This document shows, piece after piece, positions 34,166-42,027 of a stretch of 64,000 nucleotides of DNA. The notes beneath the pieces were generated by a model, which saw only the letters and a program-made list of their open reading frames with translations, was not told the DNA's origin and did not search any database. Origin of the DNA: a virus. Where the stretch lies: IMG/VR virus record IMGVR_UViG_3300042731_008016, positions 1 to 64,000 of that record. One strand, written 5' to 3'. Every line of letters begins with the position of its first letter. The first letter of the stretch is position 1. A program made the position numbers and the translations under genes.

Positions 34166-34330
34166 ATGAAACAGGTCACTATAAAAACTGCCCAAAAAAG
34201 TGAACCAAAAGATAAAAGATGTGCGTGTGGTGAAAAAGATAAACAAGGAAATTCAAGATGGGCAAATTATTGCCAGTGGTGTCAAAGTCAAAATACAGAA
34301 TTAAGAAAACGCCTACATGGTGGAAATTAA
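34166..34330 (+). CDS. Small zinc-ribbon protein of 54 residues
   Basis: CACG...CQWC gives a four-cysteine zinc site; the ends are basic. Starts one base after the WGR gene stop, so probably coupled. Not recognised. Confidence 0.5.
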   Translation: MKQVTIKTAQKSEPKDKRCACGEKDKQGNSRWANYCQWCQSQNTELRKRLHGGN

Positions 34331-34342
34331 AAAGGAGAATTT

Positions 34343-34708
34343 ATGTCGGAAATTGATCGACTCAAAATATTAGAAAGCATGTCTGAAAAGCTAGATGGTA
34401 ATACTATCTACAAGAGAACCCATTGGATTATCATGGACAAAAAAAGAAAACTTATTGTTAAAGACAGACTAGGTAGAAGAGGTAAATATCTTTGCTTTTT
34501 AGATAAAGAAGAAGACTTAAAAAAGAGAATAGTCACCTATTCAACTGGTGGTGTAACTAAAAGATCTATTAAAACAACTGGGTTTTCTGTTTATGCTGAT
34601 GTTCGTGCATATTTAGAAAAAGAATACAATTTAGATAAAAACGGTTTCTATGGTAATTATAAAAACTGTCTTGAAGCTGTGGAGGCTACTATAATAGTAA
34701 GAATATGA
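34343..34708 (+). CDS. Hypothetical protein
   Basis: 121 residues, AAAGGAG upstream. Basic strands (IYKRTHWIIMDKKRKLIVKD) and helices. Overlaps the next start by four bases. Not recognised. Confidence 0.6.
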   Translation: MSEIDRLKILESMSEKLDGNTIYKRTHWIIMDKKRKLIVKDRLGRRGKYLCFLDKEEDLKKRIVTYSTGGVTKRSIKTTGFSVYADVRAYLEKEYNLDKNGFYGNYKNCLEAVEATIIVRI

Positions 34709-34956
34709 GTCAAGAATACATAACACTATTTAACTATAAAGGCAAAGATATCTTGATTAAAAAAGTCAAGGAGCACTTCATTGTTGGAATCAGAGGAGAG
34801 ACTGGAATTGATATCTGGTTGGAGAATGTGAGGTATAATAATTTTAGGTTAGCTCGAACAAGCGGACGAGAGTATGCCAGAATAATAATTGACAAAATAC
34901 TCGTTTCTCGGAAGGAGGAAACCAAAGTATGCCAAGAAAAACAGAAGACCCTTTGA
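34705..34956 (+). CDS. Hypothetical protein
   Basis: 83 residues (MSQEYITLFNYKGKDILIKK), strands then a basic helix. The end overlaps the lysozyme-like gene by 28 bases. Not recognised. Confidence 0.55.
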   Translation: MSQEYITLFNYKGKDILIKKVKEHFIVGIRGETGIDIWLENVRYNNFRLARTSGREYARIIIDKILVSRKEETKVCQEKQKTL

Positions 34957-35663
34957 TACGGGTGAGTATCAACTGGAAGAAGTGGAAACACCTCTTCAGA
35001 AAAACAGGAGAATTTATACTAAAGACAATTTTGAGAATTTTGACTCTTCTAGTCAGAGGAACATTCATAGTTTACAAGGGATTTAGTAATTTTGCTAAAA
35101 GTAAACAATATGGAATCTGGATCATTTTCCTCATAATTATTCTTTCAGCAGTTGTTAGTTTTAGTGTAAAAGCTCTTTCTATAAAAAAGCAAAGATACGA
35201 AGAGCTTCAACAGTTTAATCAACAACAAATTAAAGAAACTGAAAAACTAATTCAGGAAAATCAAGAGCTCGAGCAAGAACTTGAGCAAACTAAAGAAGAA
35301 CTGGAAGCAGAACTAAATAAACCAGTAACAGTGGCTACGGCCAGGGTAACGGCAAATAAACCCTTACCAGAAGAAATCAAAGGATATGTGGCTACCTACG
35401 CAGATCAGTATGGAGTCAACAGAAAATATCAAGAATGTATCATCACTTGCGAGTCAGGAGGTAATTCAGAAGCAATTGGTGATAACGGAGCAGCGGTTGG
35501 AGTAGCCCAATATCATTTAGGAACCTATTTAGCTGATGCTAAGAGAGCTGGACTACCTGTTCAAGATGACAGACGAGATCCAGAAAAGTCAGTTAAAGCA
35601 ATGGCTGCAGCACTTTCAAGAGGAGAAGACTCGAAGTGGACAGCATCTAAATATTGCAATTGA
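34929..35663 (+). CDS. Membrane-anchored lysozyme/transglycosylase-like protein
   Basis: 244 residues, AAGGAGG upstream. Basic N-terminus, a membrane span (IWIIFLIIILSAVVSF), a coiled coil rich in Glu and Gln, then a C-terminal SLT-like domain: ECIITCESGGNSEAIGDNGA then VAQYHLGTY. The Glu in ESGG would be the catalytic acid of the family. It lies in the early region, far from the lysis genes, so it may remodel the wall from the host membrane. Activity is inferred. Confidence 0.65.
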   Translation: MPRKTEDPLIRVSINWKKWKHLFRKTGEFILKTILRILTLLVRGTFIVYKGFSNFAKSKQYGIWIIFLIIILSAVVSFSVKALSIKKQRYEELQQFNQQQIKETEKLIQENQELEQELEQTKEELEAELNKPVTVATARVTANKPLPEEIKGYVATYADQYGVNRKYQECIITCESGGNSEAIGDNGAAVGVAQYHLGTYLADAKRAGLPVQDDRRDPEKSVKAMAAALSRGEDSKWTASKYCN

Positions 35664-35682
35664 CTCATTAATGAGGTATAAT
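35654..35682 (+). promoter_or_regulatory. Promoter with operator-like palindrome for the MoxR-VWA genes
   Basis: TTGCAA, 17 bases, TATAAT. The spacer contains the palindrome CTCATTAATGAG, ideally placed for a repressor. It overlaps the end of the upstream gene. Confidence 0.75.
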
Positions 35683-35713
35683 AGTAAAAATTAAGATAAT
35701 TAGGAGAATTAAT

Positions 35714-36871
35714 ATGCCAGATAAAAAATCTGCCGTTAATGGTAATTTATTTTCAAACAAAATTCTTGGTCTAGTAGATAGAGATCGAGAAATCAAACAG
35801 TTAATGTATGCCCTGTTTACCAAGGAGCACATGCTCTTAATGGGGCCTCCTGGTACTGCTAAATCACTTTTTGCTTCAAACGCTTTCAAAGCTATTGACG
35901 GAGCAAAATTATTTTCCATTCACTTAACCAAACAAACTACAGAAGAATACGTTTTTGGACCACTTAATATCATTGAGCTCAAAAAAGGAAACGTTGTTCA
36001 CAATACTAAGGATTCTATTTTGGAATCTGACTTTGCATTCATCGATGAGTTTTTTGATGCCTCTGACGTGCTCCTAAGATCGCTTTTAGGCGTCTTAAAC
36101 GAACGTGTATGGATGAAGGGTCAACAAAAGATAAATGCCAAGCTTCACACGGCTATCCTGACCTCCAACTACCAAAGAGAAAACGATGTTACCGAAGCTG
36201 TTTTGGATCGTGTGGTATTTAAAGCTGAAATTCAACCAATCACCGCTAAAAGCAAAAGAATGAGAGTTTACAAGGATTATCTTGGAGACTCTAACTTCCA
36301 ACCCCCAAAGATACTTGATCTCAAAAAGCTGAAAGAATTCACTGAGAAAGTGGATGATCCAAAGTCTGTAAAATTTAGCGACGACATTCTAAAGATATTT
36401 GATGAACTAGTCGATGAATATGCTAAAGAAACTAAAAAATACATATCTCAACGTACAGCTAATAAAGCTCTTAAAGTGCTCAAAGCTTCAGCCTTACTTA
36501 ACGGTAGAAAAGAAGTAGTCTACAAAGATATGGAAGAGCTCAAATATGTATTATGTGTGCTGAATAGAAGAGTTGAAGAAGAAGTTTTTGATGCTGTTTA
36601 TGAAAAATATGTTGGCAATGCCGAAGAAGAACAGATAGTTATGACTGACCTCGAAGAAATTGATGAGAAATTTTCTAAAGTTCCAACTAATTTTGATAAG
36701 CTTGGTGATAAAGATTTTGTAGAAAAAATGGCTGAACTCACAGAACTAGTAAATCTCTTAGAGAATATGAACTGTCCAACTCAACGAAGTAAACAAACTA
36801 GGGACAAACTCATGGACAAAATGAGAAAAGTCGTTGATGAAAACAGGGATAAATTATTTAAGAGAAGTTAA
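35714..36871 (+). CDS. MoxR/RavA-type AAA+ ATPase
   Basis: 385 residues. Walker A GPPGTAKS at about residue 46, Walker B FAFIDEFFDAS, sensor region ILTSNYQRENDVTEAVLDRV. The HxTKQTTEEYVFGPLNI segment is typical of MoxR/RavA. The C-terminus is helical. These ATPases act with VWA-domain partners as chaperones that load metal or remodel complexes. The partner is two genes downstream. GGAGAA upstream of the ATG. Confidence 0.85.
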   Translation: MPDKKSAVNGNLFSNKILGLVDRDREIKQLMYALFTKEHMLLMGPPGTAKSLFASNAFKAIDGAKLFSIHLTKQTTEEYVFGPLNIIELKKGNVVHNTKDSILESDFAFIDEFFDASDVLLRSLLGVLNERVWMKGQQKINAKLHTAILTSNYQRENDVTEAVLDRVVFKAEIQPITAKSKRMRVYKDYLGDSNFQPPKILDLKKLKEFTEKVDDPKSVKFSDDILKIFDELVDEYAKETKKYISQRTANKALKVLKASALLNGRKEVVYKDMEELKYVLCVLNRRVEEEVFDAVYEKYVGNAEEEQIVMTDLEEIDEKFSKVPTNFDKLGDKDFVEKMAELTELVNLLENMNCPTQRSKQTRDKLMDKMRKVVDENRDKLFKRS

Positions 36872-36873
36872 CT

Positions 36874-37311
36874 ATGAGCATTAATACGCATAATCTAATT
36901 GTAGATTTCGGGAAACATAAGGGTGAGCGATGGACTAGAGTACCAGCAAGTTATCTTAGATGGTTAGTCAATCAACCCGAAGAAATCCCAGGAATGGAAA
37001 AAAACAAAGATATTGCAAAAGCTGAACTTGAACGTCGAGGAACTAAGATTGGTAAAGGAATTGTTGAAATTTCAAGTCATGCCATTGATTCGGCAAGCCT
37101 TCGGGTAAGAAAAACGTGGCATGAAACCAGTAATAAAGGAGAGGGTCTATACACTTGGCTACTTAGAATTGCTCAAGAAGCAGTCGAGAGTACCAATGAA
37201 CAACCAGAAAAATTAATATATAAAGGAATTAAATTCGTTTTTAAATGGGGCAATGAATTCCCAGTTTTAAAAACAGTAATGCCAGCTAAACATGAGAGTC
37301 ACAAAAACTAA
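36874..37311 (+). CDS. DUF3820-like protein between MoxR and VWA genes
   Basis: 145 residues. The N-terminus VDFGKHKGERWTRVPASYLR followed by WLVNQ matches the short DUF3820/exonuclease-X-tail motif (FGKxKGxxWxxVPxxYLxWL). The remainder is helical and unassigned. Starts two bases after the MoxR stop and overlaps the VWA gene, so all three are one unit. Confidence 0.65.
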   Translation: MSINTHNLIVDFGKHKGERWTRVPASYLRWLVNQPEEIPGMEKNKDIAKAELERRGTKIGKGIVEISSHAIDSASLRVRKTWHETSNKGEGLYTWLLRIAQEAVESTNEQPEKLIYKGIKFVFKWGNEFPVLKTVMPAKHESHKN

Positions 37312-39007
37312 ACTAAAAAAACAAATAAAAGAGCAGATTGCAAGCATGGTCGATGAGTCAGTCGTAGTAGATGACTTTACTTTATCCACTGATTTTGCTG
37401 AAGATCTATACGCATTATTTGCAGAAGAAATAAGTAAGCGTGGTATATTTAAAGGCTATTGGGAATTGTTCAAAGATGTAAAAAATCTATTTATTAGATT
37501 TAAAATCGGTGAGTTAATGAAGAATGTTGAGTTTTACTCACGGGTGAGGCAATTCTTTAGATATTTCATAACCTCAAAGCTTTTCTATGAGCTTGATAAG
37601 CTTGATGCAATGGAAGCCCTAGAAGCATTTCTAAGAATGTTTCAACCACCTCCACCACCAAATCAACCTCAACCAGGACAAGGCCAAGGAAATGATTCTG
37701 AAAATCAAGAAAGTCAACAAGACCAAAATGGTGACGGTCAAGGTAACAGCAAGCAAGATCAAAGCCAGCAAGGTCAAGGAGATCAACAACAAAGTAGTCA
37801 AGGTGATGGTGACGGCCAAGACAAACAGGATGGTCAACAAGGTCAAGGTGAAGGTGATGGAGATGGCAAAGAGAATAATTCAGAAGATGGCAATAGTGAA
37901 GAAGATCAAGATGATTCTCCTGGCAAAAGCAAACAACAACAGGGTAAAAAACAATCTCAACCTCAAAGCGGTAAAGGACAGGGTGGTAACAGTGAAGGGA
38001 AAGGTTCTGGTCAACAGCAACAACAGGGTGGAGATGGCAACCAATCACAACAGCCACCAAGACCACCAAGACGCAATACCCAAGATAAACAAGGCTTGAG
38101 TGCTGATGAAAAAAATCTTCCTATCGATATGACTAAGTTTAGACAAAGCCTTCCTAAAATCGAAAAGGCTATTGCTACTGGCATATTTGATAAAAACGAT
38201 GTGAAAAAATACCTAAATAAAAATGCTGGTATTGCCGAAAATGAACTTAAAGTTCACAACGTTATGGAAATCATTGACAAAATCTCAAGAAATGTTCGTG
38301 AACGTGATATGGATATTTTATATGTAGCCAGAATGAAAGAGGTTACTGAACGCTATCGTAGAGACGAAGTAATTAGTAGTGTTCCCTACCCAGATGATGA
38401 AATGACTATCAAAAATATTGAAGACTCAAATGAATTACTCAGGGTATTGCCAACAGAATTTATTCACGACGATGACGTCTTTATGCAAAAGTTTGTTAAA
38501 AAAGAATTGCAAATTAAGGACTATCAAGCTAGACGTTTAAAAAGACAAGTTTTATATCTCTTGATTGATGTTTCTGGAAGCATGAGGGGTTCAAGAAATG
38601 TCTACGCATCAGGAGTAGCTTTAGCTTTTGTTAGACAAGCTGTAACTGAAGGCTCTACTTATTTCCTACGCTTCTTTGACCACGGAATTAAACAACTAAA
38701 TACGGTCACTAATGAAAAAGAGGCAGAAAAAATGATGGATACTCTTATTAGACAACCTTACTCTGGGGGTGGTACCAGTATCAGCAATGCTCTTAGAACA
38801 GCAGTGAAGGATATTACTTCTGATCCTGAAGGATTTGAGAAAGCTGAAATCATGCTTATCACTGATGGTGAAGATAGTGTTGATTTATCTAAAAAAGATC
38901 TCAAAAAGATTAGGCTACACTCTACAGTCATAGAGGGTAATAATAGAGACCTTGAAGAGTTATCTAACAGTTATGTAGAGCTCAGAGAAAGAGACTTTAA
39001 GAGTTGA
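37292..39007 (+). CDS. VWA-domain partner of the MoxR ATPase
   Basis: 571 residues. Residues 1-115 are helical; residues 120-270 are an extreme low-complexity linker of Gln, Gly, Asp and Ser with a few Pro; residues 415-570 are a von Willebrand A domain with MIDAS parts LLIDVSGSMRG, GGGTSISNAL and LITDGEDSVD. This is the CobT/NorD/ViaA type of MoxR partner. Substrate in a phage is unknown. Its end overlaps the -35 of the next promoter. Confidence 0.8.
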   Translation: MRVTKTKLKKQIKEQIASMVDESVVVDDFTLSTDFAEDLYALFAEEISKRGIFKGYWELFKDVKNLFIRFKIGELMKNVEFYSRVRQFFRYFITSKLFYELDKLDAMEALEAFLRMFQPPPPPNQPQPGQGQGNDSENQESQQDQNGDGQGNSKQDQSQQGQGDQQQSSQGDGDGQDKQDGQQGQGEGDGDGKENNSEDGNSEEDQDDSPGKSKQQQGKKQSQPQSGKGQGGNSEGKGSGQQQQQGGDGNQSQQPPRPPRRNTQDKQGLSADEKNLPIDMTKFRQSLPKIEKAIATGIFDKNDVKKYLNKNAGIAENELKVHNVMEIIDKISRNVRERDMDILYVARMKEVTERYRRDEVISSVPYPDDEMTIKNIEDSNELLRVLPTEFIHDDDVFMQKFVKKELQIKDYQARRLKRQVLYLLIDVSGSMRGSRNVYASGVALAFVRQAVTEGSTYFLRFFDHGIKQLNTVTNEKEAEKMMDTLIRQPYSGGGTSISNALRTAVKDITSDPEGFEKAEIMLITDGEDSVDLSKKDLKKIRLHSTVIEGNNRDLEELSNSYVELRERDFKS

Positions 39008-39032
39008 TAGAACTCTTGATTTATGGTATAAT
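39004..39032 (+). promoter_or_regulatory. Sigma70-like promoter
   Basis: TTGATA, 17 bases ending ATTTATGG, TATAAT. Drives the 39-41.6 kb genes; the -35 overlaps the VWA stop codon. Confidence 0.8.
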
Positions 39033-39055
39033 AAATTAGTAAAATAAGGAGAATT

Positions 39056-39349
39056 ATGAACGAAACTATATATAGAGAAGCAGATTTAGACTATATCTTC
39101 ATAAGAACCCAGTCACCTGATGGACACTGGGGAAATTCCTCCCTCAAAGAAGCCTCTGATAAACAATTTTTAGATTGGCTTACACATAAATTTGGACCAT
39201 TACAAAACTTGGAAAAAATCATCCCTCCTGGAATAATCTGGACAGCAGATAAAAGAGTCAAGTTATTAAACGATCTTCAAGAAAGGCTTGGTTTTTCTGC
39301 AGCTATGATTAAAAGAGAAGCACGTGACGAATTTAATAAAAATATTTAA
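39056..39349 (+). CDS. Hypothetical protein
   Basis: 97 residues, AAGGAGA upstream. Reads DYIFIRTQSPDGHWGNSSLK then LDWLTHKFGPLQNLEKI. Not recognised. Confidence 0.6.
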   Translation: MNETIYREADLDYIFIRTQSPDGHWGNSSLKEASDKQFLDWLTHKFGPLQNLEKIIPPGIIWTADKRVKLLNDLQERLGFSAAMIKREARDEFNKNI

Positions 39350-39359
39350 AAGGAGAATT

Positions 39360-39635
39360 ATGCTCACACCAAAATATATTGTCAAAAGAGATACCCCAGA
39401 ACTCAAAAAAGGGGCAATTTTAGAAGTTGATGGGTGCTATTCAAATGGTGATTATGAATATACTTGTGAAGATAAATCATCTTGTAAATACGAAGATCAA
39501 GGTGGTGTTACTTATTCTAAATCAGTTGTTGAGAAACAGCCGAAATGGTTTGAAAAAGTAAGCCCAGTTTGGCTCACCAAAGACCAAATGAAAAAATTAA
39601 ATAAGATTTTAAATTTAGGTAAAAAAAGAAAATAA
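39360..39635 (+). CDS. Hypothetical protein
   Basis: 91 residues from ATG 39360 (AAAAGGAGA upstream). Strands at the start (KYIVKRDTPELKKGAILEVD), a cysteine-containing middle, and a basic end. Not recognised. Confidence 0.6.
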   Translation: MLTPKYIVKRDTPELKKGAILEVDGCYSNGDYEYTCEDKSSCKYEDQGGVTYSKSVVEKQPKWFEKVSPVWLTKDQMKKLNKILNLGKKRK

Positions 39636-39675
39636 GGAAATCTTTATTATCATTTAACAAAGAAAAGGAGAATAT

Positions 39676-40194
39676 ATGAACGAAGATAATCAACTAGAAC
39701 AATTAATTGAAGAGCTTGAGATCGATCAAGATCAAGTCAAACCTATTGAGCTTGGTAAGGGATTAATCGAATATCGAAAATATCTTTGGGCTCTAAAGTT
39801 CATTAATGAAAAAATCGATAGATTAAAAGCTTATAAACTGGAGGTCACAAATGATATCGATCAAGCAATTGCTACCCAAGAAAATAACGTGGCAAGGATT
39901 AAAGACGTTATTGAAAAATCTATCATTGCTGACCCAATTGCGGATCGCACTAAGTCTGGAGGACGAACACTTAGTTTGCCAGATATCGCTACCGTCTCTC
40001 TCAGCAAACTCTCAGAAAAAATCGACATCGAAGACCCAGAAGCAGTCTTAGATGAGCTTGGTGAAGAATATAAAAAAGTTAAAGTTTCTCTAGATACTTC
40101 CAAGGCTAAAAAACATATTCAAGAAACTGGAATATTACCTAAAGGTGCCAGTAAACGAGAAGCTAGAACTTTATCAATTAGATTTAAACGATAG
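39676..40194 (+). CDS. Siphovirus Gp157-like protein
   Basis: 172 residues, AAAAGGAGA upstream. A long coiled-coil region (FINEKIDRLKAYKLEVTNDI) precedes a basic strand-rich end (ASKREARTLSIRFKR). This layout and size match Gp157/Gam-like phage proteins linked to DNA end protection or phage resistance. Assignment by pattern only. Confidence 0.6.
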   Translation: MNEDNQLEQLIEELEIDQDQVKPIELGKGLIEYRKYLWALKFINEKIDRLKAYKLEVTNDIDQAIATQENNVARIKDVIEKSIIADPIADRTKSGGRTLSLPDIATVSLSKLSEKIDIEDPEAVLDELGEEYKKVKVSLDTSKAKKHIQETGILPKGASKREARTLSIRFKR

Positions 40195-40202
40195 GAGGAT
40201 TT

Positions 40203-40430
40203 ATGGAAGTCAAAGTATTAGACAAACTTTATAAAATAGTAAGTGAATTCCAGGGACAAACCCTAGAAAACGTGGCTTTCTTAAAAAAGACAGTCCACGG
40301 AAAGGAGATACTAACTGCAGAACTTACATTTAAAGATCAAGCAGATGTCAGCAGAATAATGGTGTTTGCTTTAGATCAAGAATTAACTGAAGGAGATCAC
40401 GTAGAAATGGTAGAAAAACTTCTTCAGTAA
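40203..40430 (+). CDS. Hypothetical protein
   Basis: 75 residues, AGGAGG upstream. Strand-helix chain (EILTAELTFKDQADVSRIMV). Sits between the Gp157-like gene and two conserved phage genes. Not recognised. Confidence 0.6.
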   Translation: MEVKVLDKLYKIVSEFQGQTLENVAFLKKTVHGKEILTAELTFKDQADVSRIMVFALDQELTEGDHVEMVEKLLQ

Positions 40431-40466
40431 AAATTATTATAAGAGAATTTAAAAAGGAAAATTAAT

Positions 40467-41117
40467 ATGCCAATATCAGAAAAAGTACAAATCAATCCCC
40501 TAAAGATCAAAGTAATTGATGTTACCATTGTTGGTACTACTAGCATGATTCAGCATCGTTTTGGTCAAAAAGCTAGAATGCAGATTCTAGAAAAACAAAT
40601 GAGAACTGCTAAAACTGGGAAAAAGCCAGTAAGAGATCCAAATAATGAATTTGAGCAAGGCTTACATGTCATGGAGGAAGGTAAGTTTACCTACACAAAT
40701 AAAGAGAATCCTGGATTGGGTGAAGTTAAGTTCACTGGTAAAGTTGGATTCCCAGCCTTCGGAGTAAAAGCAGCTATAGTTGCAGCAGCTCGAAATGTAG
40801 ATGATCTTCCAATGACTCTATTAAGAGGGGCTCTTTTCCTTAAAGGTGATGAAAACGATTTAATTGAGGTCGAATACAAAAAACTCATTATGAGGGAACA
40901 TACTGTAGTTATTGGAAGAGGAACTACCGATCTAAGATATCGCCCAGAATTGAGAGACTGGACAATGAAATTACAAATTGAATTTAACTCTGACGTTTTA
41001 ACCGTTTCAGAAGTTATCAATCTGCTTTCAATTGCTGGATTCAGTGTTGGTTTGGCAGAGATGAGACCTGGAAAGACTGGTGGAAACTACGGGAAATTCG
41101 AAGTAAAGGAGCAATAA
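40467..41117 (+). CDS. Conserved phage protein of the FRPGK/GxYGxF type
   Basis: 216 residues. The ending LAEMRPGKTGGNYGKFEV and the internal FPAFGVKAAIVAAARNVDDL recall a widespread phage protein found next to recombination and replication genes. I do not know a proven function. AAAGGAAA upstream; the next gene starts two bases after its stop. Confidence 0.6.
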   Translation: MPISEKVQINPLKIKVIDVTIVGTTSMIQHRFGQKARMQILEKQMRTAKTGKKPVRDPNNEFEQGLHVMEEGKFTYTNKENPGLGEVKFTGKVGFPAFGVKAAIVAAARNVDDLPMTLLRGALFLKGDENDLIEVEYKKLIMREHTVVIGRGTTDLRYRPELRDWTMKLQIEFNSDVLTVSEVINLLSIAGFSVGLAEMRPGKTGGNYGKFEVKEQ

Positions 41118-41118
41118 A

Positions 41119-41571
41119 ATGTCTAAGCTAAAAAGAGTAGAAAAAATTGCAATTGTCTGTGAAAAGATTGAGAAAAGAGATGGTATTCTCACTCCTCAGG
41201 CGGTTGTTGATGAAGCAAAATCATCTACATGTCTAATTCACGATATGTTTGATTGGAATGATATTAGTGCTTCAGAAAAATATCGACTCGGACAAGCTAG
41301 AAAACTAATTAAAGAAGTAACTATTACTTACGAAAACAAAGAGATTCATAGTTATCAAAATGTTTTACTTAAAATTCAAAATCAGCAAGTTCAAGGTTAT
41401 GCTTCAACTGTAAACATTTTGCAAAATGATGATTTGCGAAAACAAGTAATAGCAAAAGCTTTACAAGAACTTTTGTACTGGCAAGCTGAATATGCTAAAT
41501 ACAAAGAATTAGCTGATTTAGTTGATGCTGATAAATTAAACAGTCTTAGCAAAAAACATAAAACTAAATAA
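41119..41571 (+). CDS. Conserved phage protein, HDxFxW type
   Basis: 150 residues. LTPQAVVDEAKSSTCLIHDM then FDWNDISASEKYRLGQARKL matches a family common beside recombination genes in Firmicutes-type phages (VVEDAR...HPLHxxFEWDD). AAGGAGCAA upstream. Forms a pair with the previous gene. Confidence 0.65.
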   Translation: MSKLKRVEKIAIVCEKIEKRDGILTPQAVVDEAKSSTCLIHDMFDWNDISASEKYRLGQARKLIKEVTITYENKEIHSYQNVLLKIQNQQVQGYASTVNILQNDDLRKQVIAKALQELLYWQAEYAKYKELADLVDADKLNSLSKKHKTK

Positions 41572-41583
41572 AAGATAAGCTCT

Positions 41584-41995
41584 TTAACAATTAAATAAGT
41601 GACTATTGAGGCAGGTGTGTTAAGGCACGCTGAAATACGTTGTGTGTCGGTTCGGGCTGGGTGAGATAAGTCCAGATTGGGTAAGGCAGGTCAGTTAGGA
41701 TTTGGTAGATAGTGCAGCGATCAGATGAGCTCTGGAGGGATCAGGTTAGGTTTGGCAGGTAAGTTGGGTTGGGTTGGGTAGAGAATTGTTTAGTTACGGT
41801 CCGATAAGGCAGGTGTGATGGGTTTGGTTCCGATATGATGGAGTGCGGTTAGTTCTGGCAGGTGGGTTGGGCTGAAATGTGTCGGCAATGGACAGGTGGG
41901 TTATGGCAGGTGGAATTAGTTGCGATGTGTTCGGTTCAGGAGCGTTGCGATTAGGTGGGGTTTGATGTGTCACTTATTTAATTGAAAATTGTTAA
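41584..41995 (+). other. C-poor, G-rich non-coding block inside a perfect inverted repeat
   Basis: A 16-bp perfect inverted repeat (CAATTAAATAAGTGAC at 41588-41603 with 41969-41984), extended by a second register of TTAACAATT, encloses 365 bases that by my count are only about 10% C and about 40% G on this strand, unlike anything else in the window. Six exact GGCAGGT copies start at 41610, 41685, 41754, 41808, 41857 and 41905. A run of three GGG triplets separated by TT is at 41764-41778. No ORF. It lies directly upstream of the ParB-like gene, so a partition site, an origin or a structured RNA are all possible. Confidence 0.7.
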
Positions 41996-42027
41996 AATAA
42001 AATTGTGTTAATTAATTAGGAGTAAAT

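Noticed and set aside
37566-38099. Other-frame ORFs of 71 to 167 residues in the Gln/Gly linker
   Set aside because: They arise from the low-complexity CAA/GGT codons of the VWA gene and have no start signals.
41584-41995. CRISPR array or retron RNA
   Set aside because: The GGCAGGT copies are far too short and unevenly spaced for CRISPR repeats, and no Cas or reverse transcriptase gene is in the window.
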